The notes: generated from the letters alone by a model not told the origin. 64,000 nucleotides of DNA from Microvirga sp. SRT01 (GCA_018139225.1 JAGSNX010000002.1:620001-684000); one strand, 5' to 3'. Shown: positions 1 through 9,420, counted from the first letter of the stretch. A program made the numbers and translations.

Positions 1-64
1 GGGTCGCAGGGCTGATCATACGCCGGTCAGCGTTGCGAAAGCCCGGCTCCGGCATCATTTCCCG

Positions 65-808
65 ATGGTGATCGGACGAACACCTCTGCGGGAACGGATC
101 GGGGCGGCCGCGTTGACCGCGACCGTCGTCGCCGCGCTCGGCTATGCGCTGATCGTCGGCCTGGCATTCGGCGGCAGCACCGGTGCCGTGCAGAACCCCC
201 TGGCGACGTTCGATCTGACGCAGGAGCCACCGCCGCCGGAGCGCATCGTCCCACCGCCGCGCAAGATCGCCCGAGCCAGCGGCAAGGCATCGCCGCCCAA
301 TGTGCGCTCGAAGGCGACCGAGGTGACGGCACCCGAACCCCTCATCCAGCTCGCGCCACCCCCGCCGATCGCGGTCGCGCCGCTGCCGAACGTCGGCGTG
401 CAGGCGACGTCGGGCGCCTCCGATCGCGCGGGGCCGGGGACCGGAGCGGGCGGTATCGGCCATGGCAATGGCGCCGGTGGCGACGGGGATGGTGACGGCA
501 GCGGCTGGGAACGCGTACCGCGCCTGATCAATGGCCGGATCAAGGGATCGGACATCCCCGATCCGATCCTCGACACCGGCTTTCGCGGAGTGGTCGGCGT
601 CCGCTACCAGGTCGAAAAGGACGGCCGCGTCACCGGCTGCACGATCGCCCGGTCGAGCGGCAACGCCCTGATGGATCAGGCGACCTGTCGCGCGATCGAG
701 AAGCGCTTCCGCTACGACCCGTGGCGGGATGTCGCCGGTCGCCCCGTCCGTTCGACGGTGGTCCGCGATCAGGAATGGGACATCGACGCGCCGGCGACGG
801 ACGACTGA
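65..808 (+). CDS. TonB-family energy transducer
   Basis: A 247-residue protein with the TonB layout. It has a short cytoplasmic N-terminus, one membrane segment at about residues 14-36, a proline-rich stretch at about 48-105 (EPPPPE, LAPPPPIAVAP), a glycine/aspartate-rich linker at 125-147 and a C-terminal TonB domain at about 155-240. The C-terminal domain has the Cys pair around GCTIARSSG and QATCRAIEKRF that is usual in sphingomonad TonB proteins. It would couple inner-membrane proton-motive force to outer-membrane receptors. No ExbB or ExbD lies beside it, unlike the complete set at 44.4-46.9 kb, so it may share those partners. It converges with fghA, 10 bases away. Family membership is well supported; the receptor it serves is unknown. 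Confidence 0.85.
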   Translation: MVIGRTPLRERIGAAALTATVVAALGYALIVGLAFGGSTGAVQNPLATFDLTQEPPPPERIVPPPRKIARASGKASPPNVRSKATEVTAPEPLIQLAPPPPIAVAPLPNVGVQATSGASDRAGPGTGAGGIGHGNGAGGDGDGDGSGWERVPRLINGRIKGSDIPDPILDTGFRGVVGVRYQVEKDGRVTGCTIARSSGNALMDQATCRAIEKRFRYDPWRDVAGRPVRSTVVRDQEWDIDAPATDD

Positions 809-818
809 CCGCTAGCGG

Positions 819-1651
819 CTAGCGCCGCAGACGCGCCGCCGCCCACGCCACATGGTCCGCCATGAAGGTGGAAATGAAATTGTAGCTATGGTCGTACCCC
901 TTCTGCATCCGCAGCGTCAGCGGGATGCCCGCCGCGTCGCACGCCGCACGCAGCAGGTCCGGGCGCAACTGCTCGGCCAGGAAGCTGTCGGCATCGCCCT
1001 GATCGACCAGTAAATCCGGTAATCGCGCGCCGTCCTCGATCAGCGCCACCGCGTCGTGCCCGCGCCACGCCGTCCGGTCGTCGCCCAGATACCCGCCCAG
1101 CGCCTTTTCGCCCCACGGCACCTGCGACGGCGCGACGATCGGGGCGAAAGCGCTGACGCTGCGGAAACGATCGGGGTTGCGAAGGGCGATCGTCAGCGCG
1201 CCGTGACCGCCCATCGAATGGCCGGTGATCCCCTGCGCCGCCATGTCGACCGGAAACCCGGCGGCGATCAGCGCCGGCAGTTCGTCCTCGATATAGGACC
1301 GCATCCGGAAATGCGGCGACCAGGGTGCCTGCGTCGCATCGACGTAGAAGCCAGCACCTTGCCCCATATCCCATGCCGGATCGTCGGCCACACCGTCGCC
1401 GCGCGGCGACGTATCGGGGGCGACGAAGACGATGCGGTGCTCGGCGCAGGCGGCGCGATACTCGCCCTTGTCGGTGACGTTGGCGTGCGTGCAGGTCAGG
1501 CCGGACAGATACCAGAGCACGGGCAGCGTCTCGCCCGCTTCATGCTCCGGTACGAACACGGAGAAGGTCATGTCGGTGCCCGTCGCGGACGAGGCATGCC
1601 GGTACACGCCCTGAGTCCCGCCATGCGCCCTGGCGGTCGACAGCGTCTCCA

Positions 1652-1652
<1 letters not shown>
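819..1652 (-). CDS. fghA: S-formylglutathione hydrolase
   Basis: A 277-residue esterase that hydrolyses S-formylglutathione to formate and glutathione, the second step of glutathione-dependent formaldehyde detoxification. The Ser nucleophile is in GHSMGGHGALTIAL; Asp in LPDLLVDQGDADSF and His in YDHSYNFIS complete the triad. Length and motif order fit the family (about 275-285 aa). The ATG at 1650-1652 is chosen because it overlaps the stop of the upstream dehydrogenase by one base (TGATG), implying translational coupling. The frame stays open further upstream across the dehydrogenase gene, but that extension has no family similarity. Forms an operon with the dehydrogenase upstream. Cytosolic. 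Confidence 0.96.
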
Positions 1653-2758
<1,106 letters not shown>

Positions 2759-2883
2759 GATCGGTATCCTCGGACTTGATCGTGGCGGAATAGGGCCCTC
2801 GGTCGCGGGCGGCTAGATATTTGGCGCGCTTCAGGCGGCTTAGCCCTCCAATCGTCGAGGAACCTAGGTGTCCGACGTGCCGA

Positions 2884-2898
2884 TAACCCAAAGGGTTA
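2884..2898. promoter_or_regulatory. Small palindrome upstream of the DUF4440 gene
   Basis: TAACCC-AAA-GGGTTA is a perfect 6+3+6 palindrome, 63 bases before the start of the DUF4440 gene and in the divergent gap with frmA. It could be an operator for either direction. Short palindromes also occur by chance, so confidence is low. Confidence 0.25.
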
Positions 2899-2961
2899 CG
2901 GACCCAATCGCCGGACCTGTCGTTCCCGATCCGATGCCAGCAACGGCACGGGAGAAGAGCG

Positions 2962-3324
2962 ATGGACGACGATCGGGTATGGAGCTTCGAGGAAAGCCTG
3001 TGGACCGCCGATGCGGAGCATTACCGCGAGTCGATCGATGACGAATGCCTGATGGTCCTGCCCACGCCGCCCTTCGTCATGAGCGGTGCGCAGGCGATCG
3101 AGGCGGTCGCCTCGACGCCGCGCTGGTCTTCGGTCGAACTCACCGAGCGGCGGGTTTCCCGTCCTCAGGAAGGCCTGATCGTCGTCGCCTATCGCGCCCG
3201 CGCCGAAAAGGATGGGGAGGGGTATGAGGCGCACTGCACCTCCACCTATCGATGGCTGGCCCATGAGGTCTGGAAGGTCGTCCAGCACCAGCAGACGCCG
3301 CCGCTAACCTCGACGGTGGGCTGA
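2962..3324 (+). CDS. SnoaL-like / DUF4440 family protein
   Basis: A 120-residue protein with the NTF2-like alpha+beta-barrel pattern of DUF4440: an opening helix ending AEHYRESID, a central LPTPPFVMSGAQAIEAV segment, and closing strands around LIVVAYRARAEKDG and YRWLAHEVWKVVQHQQTP. Such proteins bind small ligands or act as small enzymes; the substrate cannot be read from sequence. The start is preceded by a purine-rich GGAGAAGAG stretch at good spacing. Monocistronic, followed by a hairpin terminator at 3350. No signal peptide. Confidence 0.8.
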   Translation: MDDDRVWSFEESLWTADAEHYRESIDDECLMVLPTPPFVMSGAQAIEAVASTPRWSSVELTERRVSRPQEGLIVVAYRARAEKDGEGYEAHCTSTYRWLAHEVWKVVQHQQTPPLTSTVG

Positions 3325-3349
3325 TCCCGGACTGGCAATGTTGGAGAAA

Positions 3350-3376
3350 GCGGATCATGCCATGATCCGCTGTTTC
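3350..3376 (+). terminator. Rho-independent-type terminator after DUF4440 gene
   Basis: Perfect 10-base arms GCGGATCATG (3350-3359) and CATGATCCGC (3361-3370) around a single central base, followed by TGTTTCTC. It lies 26 bases after the DUF4440 stop. The effective loop would open to 3-5 bases. Confidence 0.65.
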
Positions 3377-3412
3377 TCATCGTTGCCGATCCCCTGCCTC
3401 TCTCCCGTCACG

Positions 3413-3464
3413 GCGAGCGAAGCGAAGCCATCCAGGCACGGACGCGCGGTTCTGGATCGCTCGC
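3413..3464. repeat. Dispersed palindromic intergenic element
   Basis: Inverted-repeat segment with outer arms GCGAGCGA (3413-3420) and TCGCTCGC (3457-3464) and inner arms ATCCAG (3430-3435) and CTGGAT (3452-3457, sharing one base with the outer arm). It resembles the small dispersed intergenic palindromes common in sphingomonads. It sits in the 240-base gap between convergent genes, which otherwise contains only the terminator upstream. No gene is seen in this gap. Confidence 0.4.
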
Positions 3465-3565
3465 CGCTTAACTCCTCACCGTGAGGGGGACGAATGCGCG
3501 ACACGGGTCACGCGGATCAGGTTTCGGCACAGCGTCGCGAAACGCCGCATTGGACTAACCTTAGC

Positions 3566-4525
3566 CTAACCTTCCAGCATGGCAGTGAGTGCTGGCGTCA
3601 GCCCTTCGCCATCATCAGTCAAAATTCTGGCAGCGATCCCATGCACTTCCGCAACTGCGAGGGTGGCCGGCCCGCCCACCGTCAGCGCCGTCGCCCAGGC
3701 ATCCGCGATCATCGCCGACGGATGCAGGACGCTGACCGACTTTACGCCGCGATTCGCCGGCCGCCCCGTCCGCGGATCGAGATTGTGATCGCCGCGCCGG
3801 TAATTGCCCGATGTCGCCACTGCCAGCCCGTGCAGCGCCACGCGTAGCGGCTCGACCTTCACGCCCGGCGGAATCTCCAGATCGACCCACCACGGCTCGC
3901 CGTCAGGGCGGACACCACGGCCGACCAACTCGCCGCCGATCTCGACCAGCATATGCCGCACGCCGTGCTCCGCCAGCATGTTCGCTACCGTATCGACGGC
4001 GAACCCCTTGGCGATCCCTGAAAGATCGAGCGCCAGCCCCCCCGGCTGGCACAGCCGCCGGGCGGCCGGGTCAAAGCGCAGCCTCTGCCAGCCTGACACT
4101 CGCATCGCCGCATCGATCGCCGCCTCGTTCGGAGCGCCCGGCACCGGCGCAGGACCGAAGCCCCAAATGTCGACCAACCGCCCAATCGCCGGATCGAACG
4201 CACCGTCCGTGATCTCGGCGATGCGCAACGCCGCCGCGACGACATGCGCGAAGTCGGGCGGCAGAACGGTCCAGGTTCCCCGCGCCGCCCGGTTGAACCG
4301 CGACAGATGCGAACTCGCCTCCCAGTGGCTCATCTCCGCGACGATGCCGTCCAGCCGCGCGACGATCGCCGCCCGGATCGCTATCAGGCCGCATCGCGGC
4401 GGCGGGACCAGGCGCACGCTCCACGTCGTGCCCATCGTCTCGCCGTCGAGATCGACGACCAGGGCGGTCGAGTCCAGCCCGACGAACGCTGCCGGATCGA
4501 TCGCCGCCGGAACGGCGATCAGCAT
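3566..4525 (-). CDS. apbE: FAD:protein FMN transferase (ApbE)
   Basis: A 319-residue ApbE-family flavinyltransferase, which moves FMN from FAD onto a Thr/Ser of a target protein. Hallmarks: GETMGTTWSV near residue 30, DLSGIAKGFAVD near 170, VEIGGELVGRGVRPDG near 195, and the Mg/FAD-binding tail SAMIADAWATALTVGG near 272. Last gene of the PepSY-DUF2271-DUF4198-ApbE set, 13 bases after DUF4198. The DUF2271 protein two genes upstream has a DGVSGAT segment fitting the flavinylation motif DxxSGAT, giving ApbE an obvious local target. Odd point: no clear signal peptide or lipobox with this start (MLIAVPAAIDPAAF), whereas most ApbE proteins act in the periplasm. Confidence 0.93.
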   Translation of the reverse strand: MLIAVPAAIDPAAFVGLDSTALVVDLDGETMGTTWSVRLVPPPRCGLIAIRAAIVARLDGIVAEMSHWEASSHLSRFNRAARGTWTVLPPDFAHVVAAALRIAEITDGAFDPAIGRLVDIWGFGPAPVPGAPNEAAIDAAMRVSGWQRLRFDPAARRLCQPGGLALDLSGIAKGFAVDTVANMLAEHGVRHMLVEIGGELVGRGVRPDGEPWWVDLEIPPGVKVEPLRVALHGLAVATSGNYRRGDHNLDPRTGRPANRGVKSVSVLHPSAMIADAWATALTVGGPATLAVAEVHGIAARILTDDGEGLTPALTAMLEG

Positions 4526-4538
4526 GAAATTGGACGCA

Positions 4539-5372
4539 TCAGGGCGTCAGCACTTCCAGCGTCGTGACATAGCTCATCCGCCGCTGCGTCGCGCGCGGCG
4601 TCATGGTCTTGGCGTCGGTCGCCGTCGCGTTCAGCCAGTACATGCCGGCGCTCGGCCACGTCACGCTCAGCACACCATCCGCGCCGGTGGTCAGCTCCAT
4701 CGCGCCCTCGGCATCCCGATAGCGCTTGCCGCCGGGAATGACGGTGACCTTCAGGTTCGCGGCGGCCTTGCCGTCGATCAGGAACCGGAACTTCGCCGCC
4801 TCGCCCGACACCAGCTCGTCCGGATGCGTGATCGGGGCCATCTCCAGCCCCGTGTTCGTCGGAGCGAAGACGGTCGTGGTCGGCTCGCCCGCCGTCACGA
4901 AGATCTCGTTGCGGGTTGAGCTTTCGGTCAGCTTCACGTCGGTCGCATCGGCGGGAATGTCGGCGACGGTCAGCGGCGCGGGCATGCCGGGACGCGGCGG
5001 CCCGCCACGACCTCCGACGCGCTTCTCCTCGCCATTGACCTTGAAGCTGCCCATCACGCCCGACATCGCCGTGCCGATCTTCCACGTCCCCGGCTTGTTG
5101 AGCTGCACGTCGAAGGTCGAGCGATAGCGACCCGTCGATCCGTTCTGAAGCTGGCCGGCGCTGCCGTCCGGCTGCCACACCTTCATCTGCTCCAGCCGCA
5201 GCGGCTGGTGGTCGAAGAAGAACAGGTCGTTCGACACCGCGGCGTCGACCGTGACCCAGCTTTCCGTTCCCGACACGACGGTCGCGGAGGGGAGCATCCA
5301 CATCCGGTGCGCGGAGGCGGCGGCGGGGATCGCCAGCGCGGCGGCGGCGATCATCAGGTGCGATAGCTTCAT
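4539..5372 (-). CDS. DUF4198 exported protein
   Basis: A 277-residue secreted protein. Signal peptide MKLSHLMIAAAALAIPAAAS ends before HRMWMLPS, and the mature part begins with the HxxW segment typical of DUF4198 (described as NikM-like or nickel/cobalt-uptake-related). Ig-like beta sandwiches are suggested by GKAAANLKVTVIPGGKRY and GADGVLSVTWPSAGMYWL. The start at 5372 is chosen for the signal peptide and an upstream GAGG; an in-frame start 63 bases earlier would bury the signal. Genetic linkage with ApbE, DUF2271 and PepSY suggests a role in periplasmic metal or redox handling. The ligand is not known. Confidence 0.85.
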   Translation of the reverse strand: MKLSHLMIAAAALAIPAAASAHRMWMLPSATVVSGTESWVTVDAAVSNDLFFFDHQPLRLEQMKVWQPDGSAGQLQNGSTGRYRSTFDVQLNKPGTWKIGTAMSGVMGSFKVNGEEKRVGGRGGPPRPGMPAPLTVADIPADATDVKLTESSTRNEIFVTAGEPTTTVFAPTNTGLEMAPITHPDELVSGEAAKFRFLIDGKAAANLKVTVIPGGKRYRDAEGAMELTTGADGVLSVTWPSAGMYWLNATATDAKTMTPRATQRRMSYVTTLEVLTP

Positions 5373-5382
5373 GGGAGTATCC

Positions 5383-5853
5383 TCAGCGAGTGACGGCGAC
5401 GGCGCCGAGTTCGGACTTGCCCGTGGCGCGGCCACCGGCTGCGGTGATGGGCACGGAGACGAGTTCGCGGCCGCCGGTTTCGCGGGCGGCCTCCACGTTC
5501 AGCACATACTGGCCGGGCTTGATATCGGCGGGCAGGGGGATGGTGTACTGGCCGGGCGTGCGCGTCGCGCCGCTGACACCGTCCGCCGGCAGTTTCAGCG
5601 AGCGGCCACCCTTGCGCCACCACGCGCGCAGGTCGGACAGCCACTTGGTGCCCGGCTCGTTGCCCTTCTTCTTCACGTCGTACCACACCGCCAGCGTCCG
5701 CGCCGCGCCGCCACCGACCGGCTCCAGCCAGATCGCCACATAGGGGCGGTGATATTCGGCGACGTTCAGGCGCGGCACGGTGACCGTGACGGTACCCGCG
5801 ACCGCCGGGGCGGACACCGCGCCGGCGAGCAGGACGAGGGAGGACGGACGCAT
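5383..5853 (-). CDS. DUF2271 protein with ApbE flavinylation motif
   Basis: A 156-residue exported protein. The signal peptide spans about residues 1-20 (MRPSSLVLLAGAVSAPAVAG). The DUF2271 core includes PYVAIWLEP and VWYDVKKKGNEPGTKWLSDL. Residues 91-97 read DGVSGAT, matching the consensus DxxSGA(T/S) in which ApbE attaches FMN to the final Thr; here that is Thr97. This makes it the probable covalent flavoprotein of the cluster, accepting electrons from or passing them to the neighbouring PepSY membrane protein. 13 bases after PepSY and 10 bases before DUF4198, so co-transcribed. Motif is directly visible; flavinylation is inferred. Confidence 0.88.
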   Translation of the reverse strand: MRPSSLVLLAGAVSAPAVAGTVTVTVPRLNVAEYHRPYVAIWLEPVGGGAARTLAVWYDVKKKGNEPGTKWLSDLRAWWRKGGRSLKLPADGVSGATRTPGQYTIPLPADIKPGQYVLNVEAARETGGRELVSVPITAAGGRATGKSELGAVAVTR

Positions 5854-5866
5854 CGGATGGAGCCCC

Positions 5867-6535
5867 TTAATGAATAAACACGATGGCGATGACGACCGGC
5901 AGCGCCAGCCCGGCCGCGACGATCGGCCAGGTCGACGGCCGGCGATGGGCGTGAAGCTGGAGCAGCAGCAGCCCGGTCAGCGTGAACAGGATGCACGCCC
6001 CCGCGAACACGTCGATGAACCAGAACCACGCCGTGCCGGAATTGCGGCCCTTGTGCAGGTCGTTGAGGTACGACACCCAGCCGCGATCCGTGACCTCCGC
6101 GGTGATCTTGCCGCTGCCGCGATCGATGCTCACCCACGCGTCGCCGCCGGGGCGCGGCAGCGCCACATACACGTCGGCGTCGGACCACTCGCCCGGCTTG
6201 CCGGCGGGATCGAGATCGACCGAGCGTGCAACCGCGGCAGCGACGGCGGGCGGCAGTATCGTGTCGACGCTGGGCTTCGCCAACTGCTTCAGCAGCGGTG
6301 CGGGCAGGGTGCCGGACTTCTCCGTTACCACCGGCGTCGCGCCGATCGATGCGGCATGGTTGAGCGTGATGCCGGTGACCGAGAACAACAGCATGGCGAC
6401 GAGCGACACCGCCGCGCTGACCCAGTGCCAGGTGTGCAGTTGTTTCAGCCACCACGTCTTCCACTTGCGACGCGGCTTCCCCTTCGGTGCGGAGATGCCG
6501 GACGCGGCGTGGATGGGCGTGACCTGATTCACCAC
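5867..6535 (-). CDS. PepSY-associated transmembrane protein
   Basis: A 222-residue inner-membrane protein with the PepSY_TM layout: a basic N-terminus (KGKPRRKWKTWWLKQLHTWHW), a first membrane helix at about 37-59, a periplasmic PepSY-like domain (DVYVALPRPGGDAWVSIDRGSG), HKGRNSGTAWFWFIDVF leading into a second helix, and a third helix at the C-terminus (TWPIVAAGLALPVVIAIVFIH). His residues at the membrane faces (HTWHW, LHKG, QLHAHRR) fit haem-binding reductases of this family. First gene of the flavinylation cluster, directly below a Fur-box-like site. Probable role: moving electrons across the inner membrane for iron (siderophore) reduction; substrate inferred only. Confidence 0.85.
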   Translation of the reverse strand: MVNQVTPIHAASGISAPKGKPRRKWKTWWLKQLHTWHWVSAAVSLVAMLLFSVTGITLNHAASIGATPVVTEKSGTLPAPLLKQLAKPSVDTILPPAVAAAVARSVDLDPAGKPGEWSDADVYVALPRPGGDAWVSIDRGSGKITAEVTDRGWVSYLNDLHKGRNSGTAWFWFIDVFAGACILFTLTGLLLLQLHAHRRPSTWPIVAAGLALPVVIAIVFIH

Positions 6536-6574
6536 CGCCGACTACCGGTTCGTCGCGACTTGCTCAATAGCTAT

Positions 6575-6589
6575 TGCGAGTGATTATCA
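6575..6589 (-). promoter_or_regulatory. Putative Fur-type iron box before PepSY operon
   Basis: TGCGAGTGATTATCA on the plus strand fits the 7-1-7 Fur pattern TGATAAT-N-ATTATCA at 11 of 14 informative positions, with one half perfect. It lies in an AT-rich patch within the 56-base gap between the end of cobU and the start of the PepSY gene, where the minus-strand promoter must be. The match suggests repression by iron. Seen by eye, not scored. Confidence 0.6.
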
Positions 6590-6591
6590 AA

Positions 6592-7125
6592 TTATTTGAG
6601 CTTTAATTCCAGCCCGGCCATCATCAGCAGCACAGTGTCGGCCGCCACTGCCACGCGCTGGTTCATGCGCCCCGCGATGTCGCGGAACCGGCGGGCGAGC
6701 GCGTTGTCGGGCACGATACCCATGCCGACCTCGTTGCTGACGAGCACGATCGAGCAGGGTGCAGCGGCCAGCGCCGCCAGCAGCCGGTCGGTCGCCGCAT
6801 CGGCATCCGCGTCCGTCAGCAACAGGTTACTCGCCCATAGTGTCAGGCAGTCGACCAGCAGCACCGATGCCCCATGTGCTTCGCGCCCGATCGCCTCGGG
6901 CAGATCGACCGGGCACTCTACCGTCCGCCAACCCATGCCACGGTCGGCGCGGTGGCGGGCAATGCGCTCGCGCATTTCATCGTCGAAGGCCTGCGCCGTC
7001 GCCAGATAGGTCCGCATGGGCGACGCGGCTTCGGCAATGGCCTGTGCCCGCGCGCTCTTGCCCGACCGTGCGCCGCCGATCACCAGCGTCACGCGTCCCA
7101 CTTGCCCGATCCCGCCGCTGCTCAT
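6592..7125 (-). CDS. cobU: Adenosylcobinamide kinase / guanylyltransferase
   Basis: A 177-residue bifunctional CobU/CobP enzyme: it phosphorylates adenosylcobinamide and adds GMP to give AdoCbi-GDP, the activated lower-ligand acceptor used by CobS. P-loop GGARSGKS near residue 15; RHRADRGMGWRTVE, LLVDCLTLWASNLLL and SNEVGMGIVPDNALARRFRD are family signatures. The start at 7125 gives the correct length; the frame is open upstream through the riboswitch DNA but without similarity. Transcribed away from the other B12 genes, starting only 11 bases from the riboswitch, so its promoter must overlap riboswitch DNA. Confidence 0.95.
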   Translation of the reverse strand: MSSGGIGQVGRVTLVIGGARSGKSARAQAIAEAASPMRTYLATAQAFDDEMRERIARHRADRGMGWRTVECPVDLPEAIGREAHGASVLLVDCLTLWASNLLLTDADADAATDRLLAALAAAPCSIVLVSNEVGMGIVPDNALARRFRDIAGRMNQRVAVAADTVLLMMAGLELKLK

Positions 7126-7136
7126 AAGGGGCCTAT

Positions 7137-7312
7137 GCGACAGGTTCCCAGGAATGGGAATAATAGGGAATGCGGAAGCGGGGAACGTCCCCGTCATCCG
7201 CAGCTGTCCCCGCAACTGTGACCGGACAGCGGTCGCTCCATTATGCCACTGGCCTCGGCCGGGAAGGCGGAGCGAGCGCGACGACCCGGGAGCCAGGAGA
7301 CCTGCCTGTCGC
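7137..7312 (+). ncRNA. Cobalamin riboswitch
   Basis: AdoCbl-type riboswitch in the leader of btuB. The conserved B12 box AGCCAGGAGACCTGCC is at 7291-7306. Other landmarks are CCCCGCAACTGTGACCGG around 7208-7225, GCCACTGG before 7255 and GGGAAGGCGG at 7261-7270. An 8-base closing stem is perfect: GCGACAGG (7137-7144) with CCTGTCGC (7305-7312). It should repress btuB and the downstream operon when adenosylcobalamin is abundant, most likely at translation, since no T-tract hairpin precedes btuB. Confidence 0.95.
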
Positions 7313-7474
7313 GGTCGGTCCTTTGCGCGGACGGGGTGTTCAGCGCGATCGGGGAGAATTCCTCGCGAGACGGCATCGAACGGGGTGGCGCGCGTGGACT
7401 TGTCCGCGAGCGGCATCGTGCCTGTCGGTCTTCCGTCGGCGCGCGCGACCCCTTGTTGTTGACAGGGGAATATC

Positions 7475-9418
7475 GTGACCAAGACTTATCTATCGCTCAT
7501 CGCCGCGCTTGCCGTGGCGGCACCCGCCGCCGCGCAGGAAATTCGCGACAACGCCAATGCCGTCACCACGCAGGGGAGTGCCGGCGACACGATCGTCGTC
7601 ACCGCCAACCGTACCGCGACGCCGATCGGCCGGGTCGGCCAGTCGATCACCGTACTGGACGCCGACATCATCCGCGAACGTCAGGCCCAGTCGGTGTCCG
7701 ACCTGCTGCGCACCGTTCCGGGCGTGACGATCGCGCGCAACGGTGGTGTCGGCACCAGCACGTCGGTGTTCATCCGCGGCGCGGAGAGCGACCAGACCGT
7801 CGCGCTGATCGACGGCGTGAAGCTGAACGATCCATCCTCGACCGGCGGCAGCTACAATTTCGGCAACCTGCTGATCGGCAATATCGAGCGGATCGAGGTG
7901 CTGCGCGGGCCGTCCTCCGTGATCTGGGGCAGTCAGGCGATCGGCGGCGTCGTCAACCTGATCACGACGCAGCCGACGGAGAAGCTGACCGTCAACGCCC
8001 GCGGCGAATACGGCTATCGCGACACCGCGCAGGGGGTGGTTAACATCGCCGGCAAGGCGGGCCCGCTGTCGGCCAGCGCGGGCGGCGGCTATTTCCGCAC
8101 CGACGGCATCTCCGCCTTCAACGAGGATCGCGGCGGCACGGAGAAGGACGGGTATCGCAATTACGGCGCGAACCTGAACCTGAACCTCGCGATCACCGAT
8201 GCGATCTCGGTCGACGCGCGCGGTTATTATTCGAACGGCCGCGTCGGCATCGACGGCTTCCCCGCCCCGACCTTCGCGTTCGGCGACACGCGCGAATACG
8301 GGAAGACGCGCGACCTGATCGGCTATGGCGGGCTGAACGTCGCGCTGTTCGACGGAGCATTGCGCAACCGCTTCGGCTATGCGCGCACCGACACGCGCCG
8401 CCGCAACTATGATCCGGACGGCACGCCCGTCGAGACGTTCGCCGGCGACGGGGACAACACCCGCCTCGAATATCAGGGCGTCGCGGACATCATGGACGCG
8501 GTGCAGGCGACGTTCGGTGTGGAGCGCGAGGTGTCGCGCTTCACCAGCAGCAGCTATGGCGGGCCGGAGACGGTCGGCCGGGCGCGCATCTTCAGCGTCT
8601 ACGGGCAGGTGTCGGTGACGCCGGTCGTCGGTCTGACGCTGACCGGCGGTGCGCGTCAGGACGATCACAATCTGTTCGGCGGCAAGACCAGCCTGGCGGG
8701 CAGCGGCGTCTATTCGCCCAACGGCGGCGCGACGACGCTCCGCGCCAGCTACAGCGAGGGCTTCAAGGCGCCGACCCTGTACCAGTTGCAAAGCGAATAC
8801 GGCAACGCGGCCCTGACGCCGGAGCGCGCCAAGGGTTGGGACGCCGGCGTCACGCAACGCGCGCTGGACGGCGCGGTCGAGGCAAGCGCGACCTACTTCC
8901 ACCGCAACTCGCGCGACCTGATCAATTTCATATCGTGCCCCGCGCCACTCACCGGAATCTGCACGGGACGCCCGAACGGCACCTACGACAACGTCGCGCG
9001 GGCGACCGCGGAAGGTGTCGAGGTCGGCATCACGCTGCGTCCGGTCGAGCCGCTCCGCTTCCAGGCGAACTACAGCTGGATCGATGCCGAGAACCGCTCC
9101 GCGGGCACCGCGAACTTCGGCCGCAAGCTGGTGCGCCGCCCCAGCCAGAGCGTGAACGCCTCGATCGACTATCGCTGGCCGTTCGGGCTGGAGACGGGGG
9201 CGACCGTCACCAGCGTCGGGTCGAGCTTCGACACCGCCAACAATTCGCGCAAGGTGCAGGGTTACGTGCTCGCCGACATCCGCGCCGCGGTCCCTATCAC
9301 GCAGCAGGTGCAGGTCTATGGCCGGGTCGAGAACCTGTTCGACGAGCAATCTGAGACGATCTTCCGCTACGGCACCTATGGCCGCGCCGCTTATGTCGGC
9401 GTCCGCCTGAGCTACTGA
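7475..9418 (+). CDS. btuB: TonB-dependent cobalamin/corrinoid receptor BtuB
   Basis: A 647-residue outer-membrane receptor. Signal peptide MTKTYLSLIAALAVAAPAAA, then a TonB box in DTIVVTANR near residue 42, a plug domain with LRTVPGVTIARNGGVGTSTS and VLRGPSSVIWGSQAIGG, and a 22-strand barrel ending in the aromatic YVGVRLSY. GTG start preceded by AGGGGAA at close spacing. Directly under the cobalamin riboswitch and two bases before the next B12 gene, so assignment as the corrinoid receptor is strong. It relies on a TonB-ExbB-ExbD complex such as the one at 44-47 kb. Confidence 0.95.
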   Translation: MTKTYLSLIAALAVAAPAAAQEIRDNANAVTTQGSAGDTIVVTANRTATPIGRVGQSITVLDADIIRERQAQSVSDLLRTVPGVTIARNGGVGTSTSVFIRGAESDQTVALIDGVKLNDPSSTGGSYNFGNLLIGNIERIEVLRGPSSVIWGSQAIGGVVNLITTQPTEKLTVNARGEYGYRDTAQGVVNIAGKAGPLSASAGGGYFRTDGISAFNEDRGGTEKDGYRNYGANLNLNLAITDAISVDARGYYSNGRVGIDGFPAPTFAFGDTREYGKTRDLIGYGGLNVALFDGALRNRFGYARTDTRRRNYDPDGTPVETFAGDGDNTRLEYQGVADIMDAVQATFGVEREVSRFTSSSYGGPETVGRARIFSVYGQVSVTPVVGLTLTGGARQDDHNLFGGKTSLAGSGVYSPNGGATTLRASYSEGFKAPTLYQLQSEYGNAALTPERAKGWDAGVTQRALDGAVEASATYFHRNSRDLINFISCPAPLTGICTGRPNGTYDNVARATAEGVEVGITLRPVEPLRFQANYSWIDAENRSAGTANFGRKLVRRPSQSVNASIDYRWPFGLETGATVTSVGSSFDTANNSRKVQGYVLADIRAAVPITQQVQVYGRVENLFDEQSETIFRYGTYGRAAYVGVRLSY

Positions 9419-9420
9419 CG

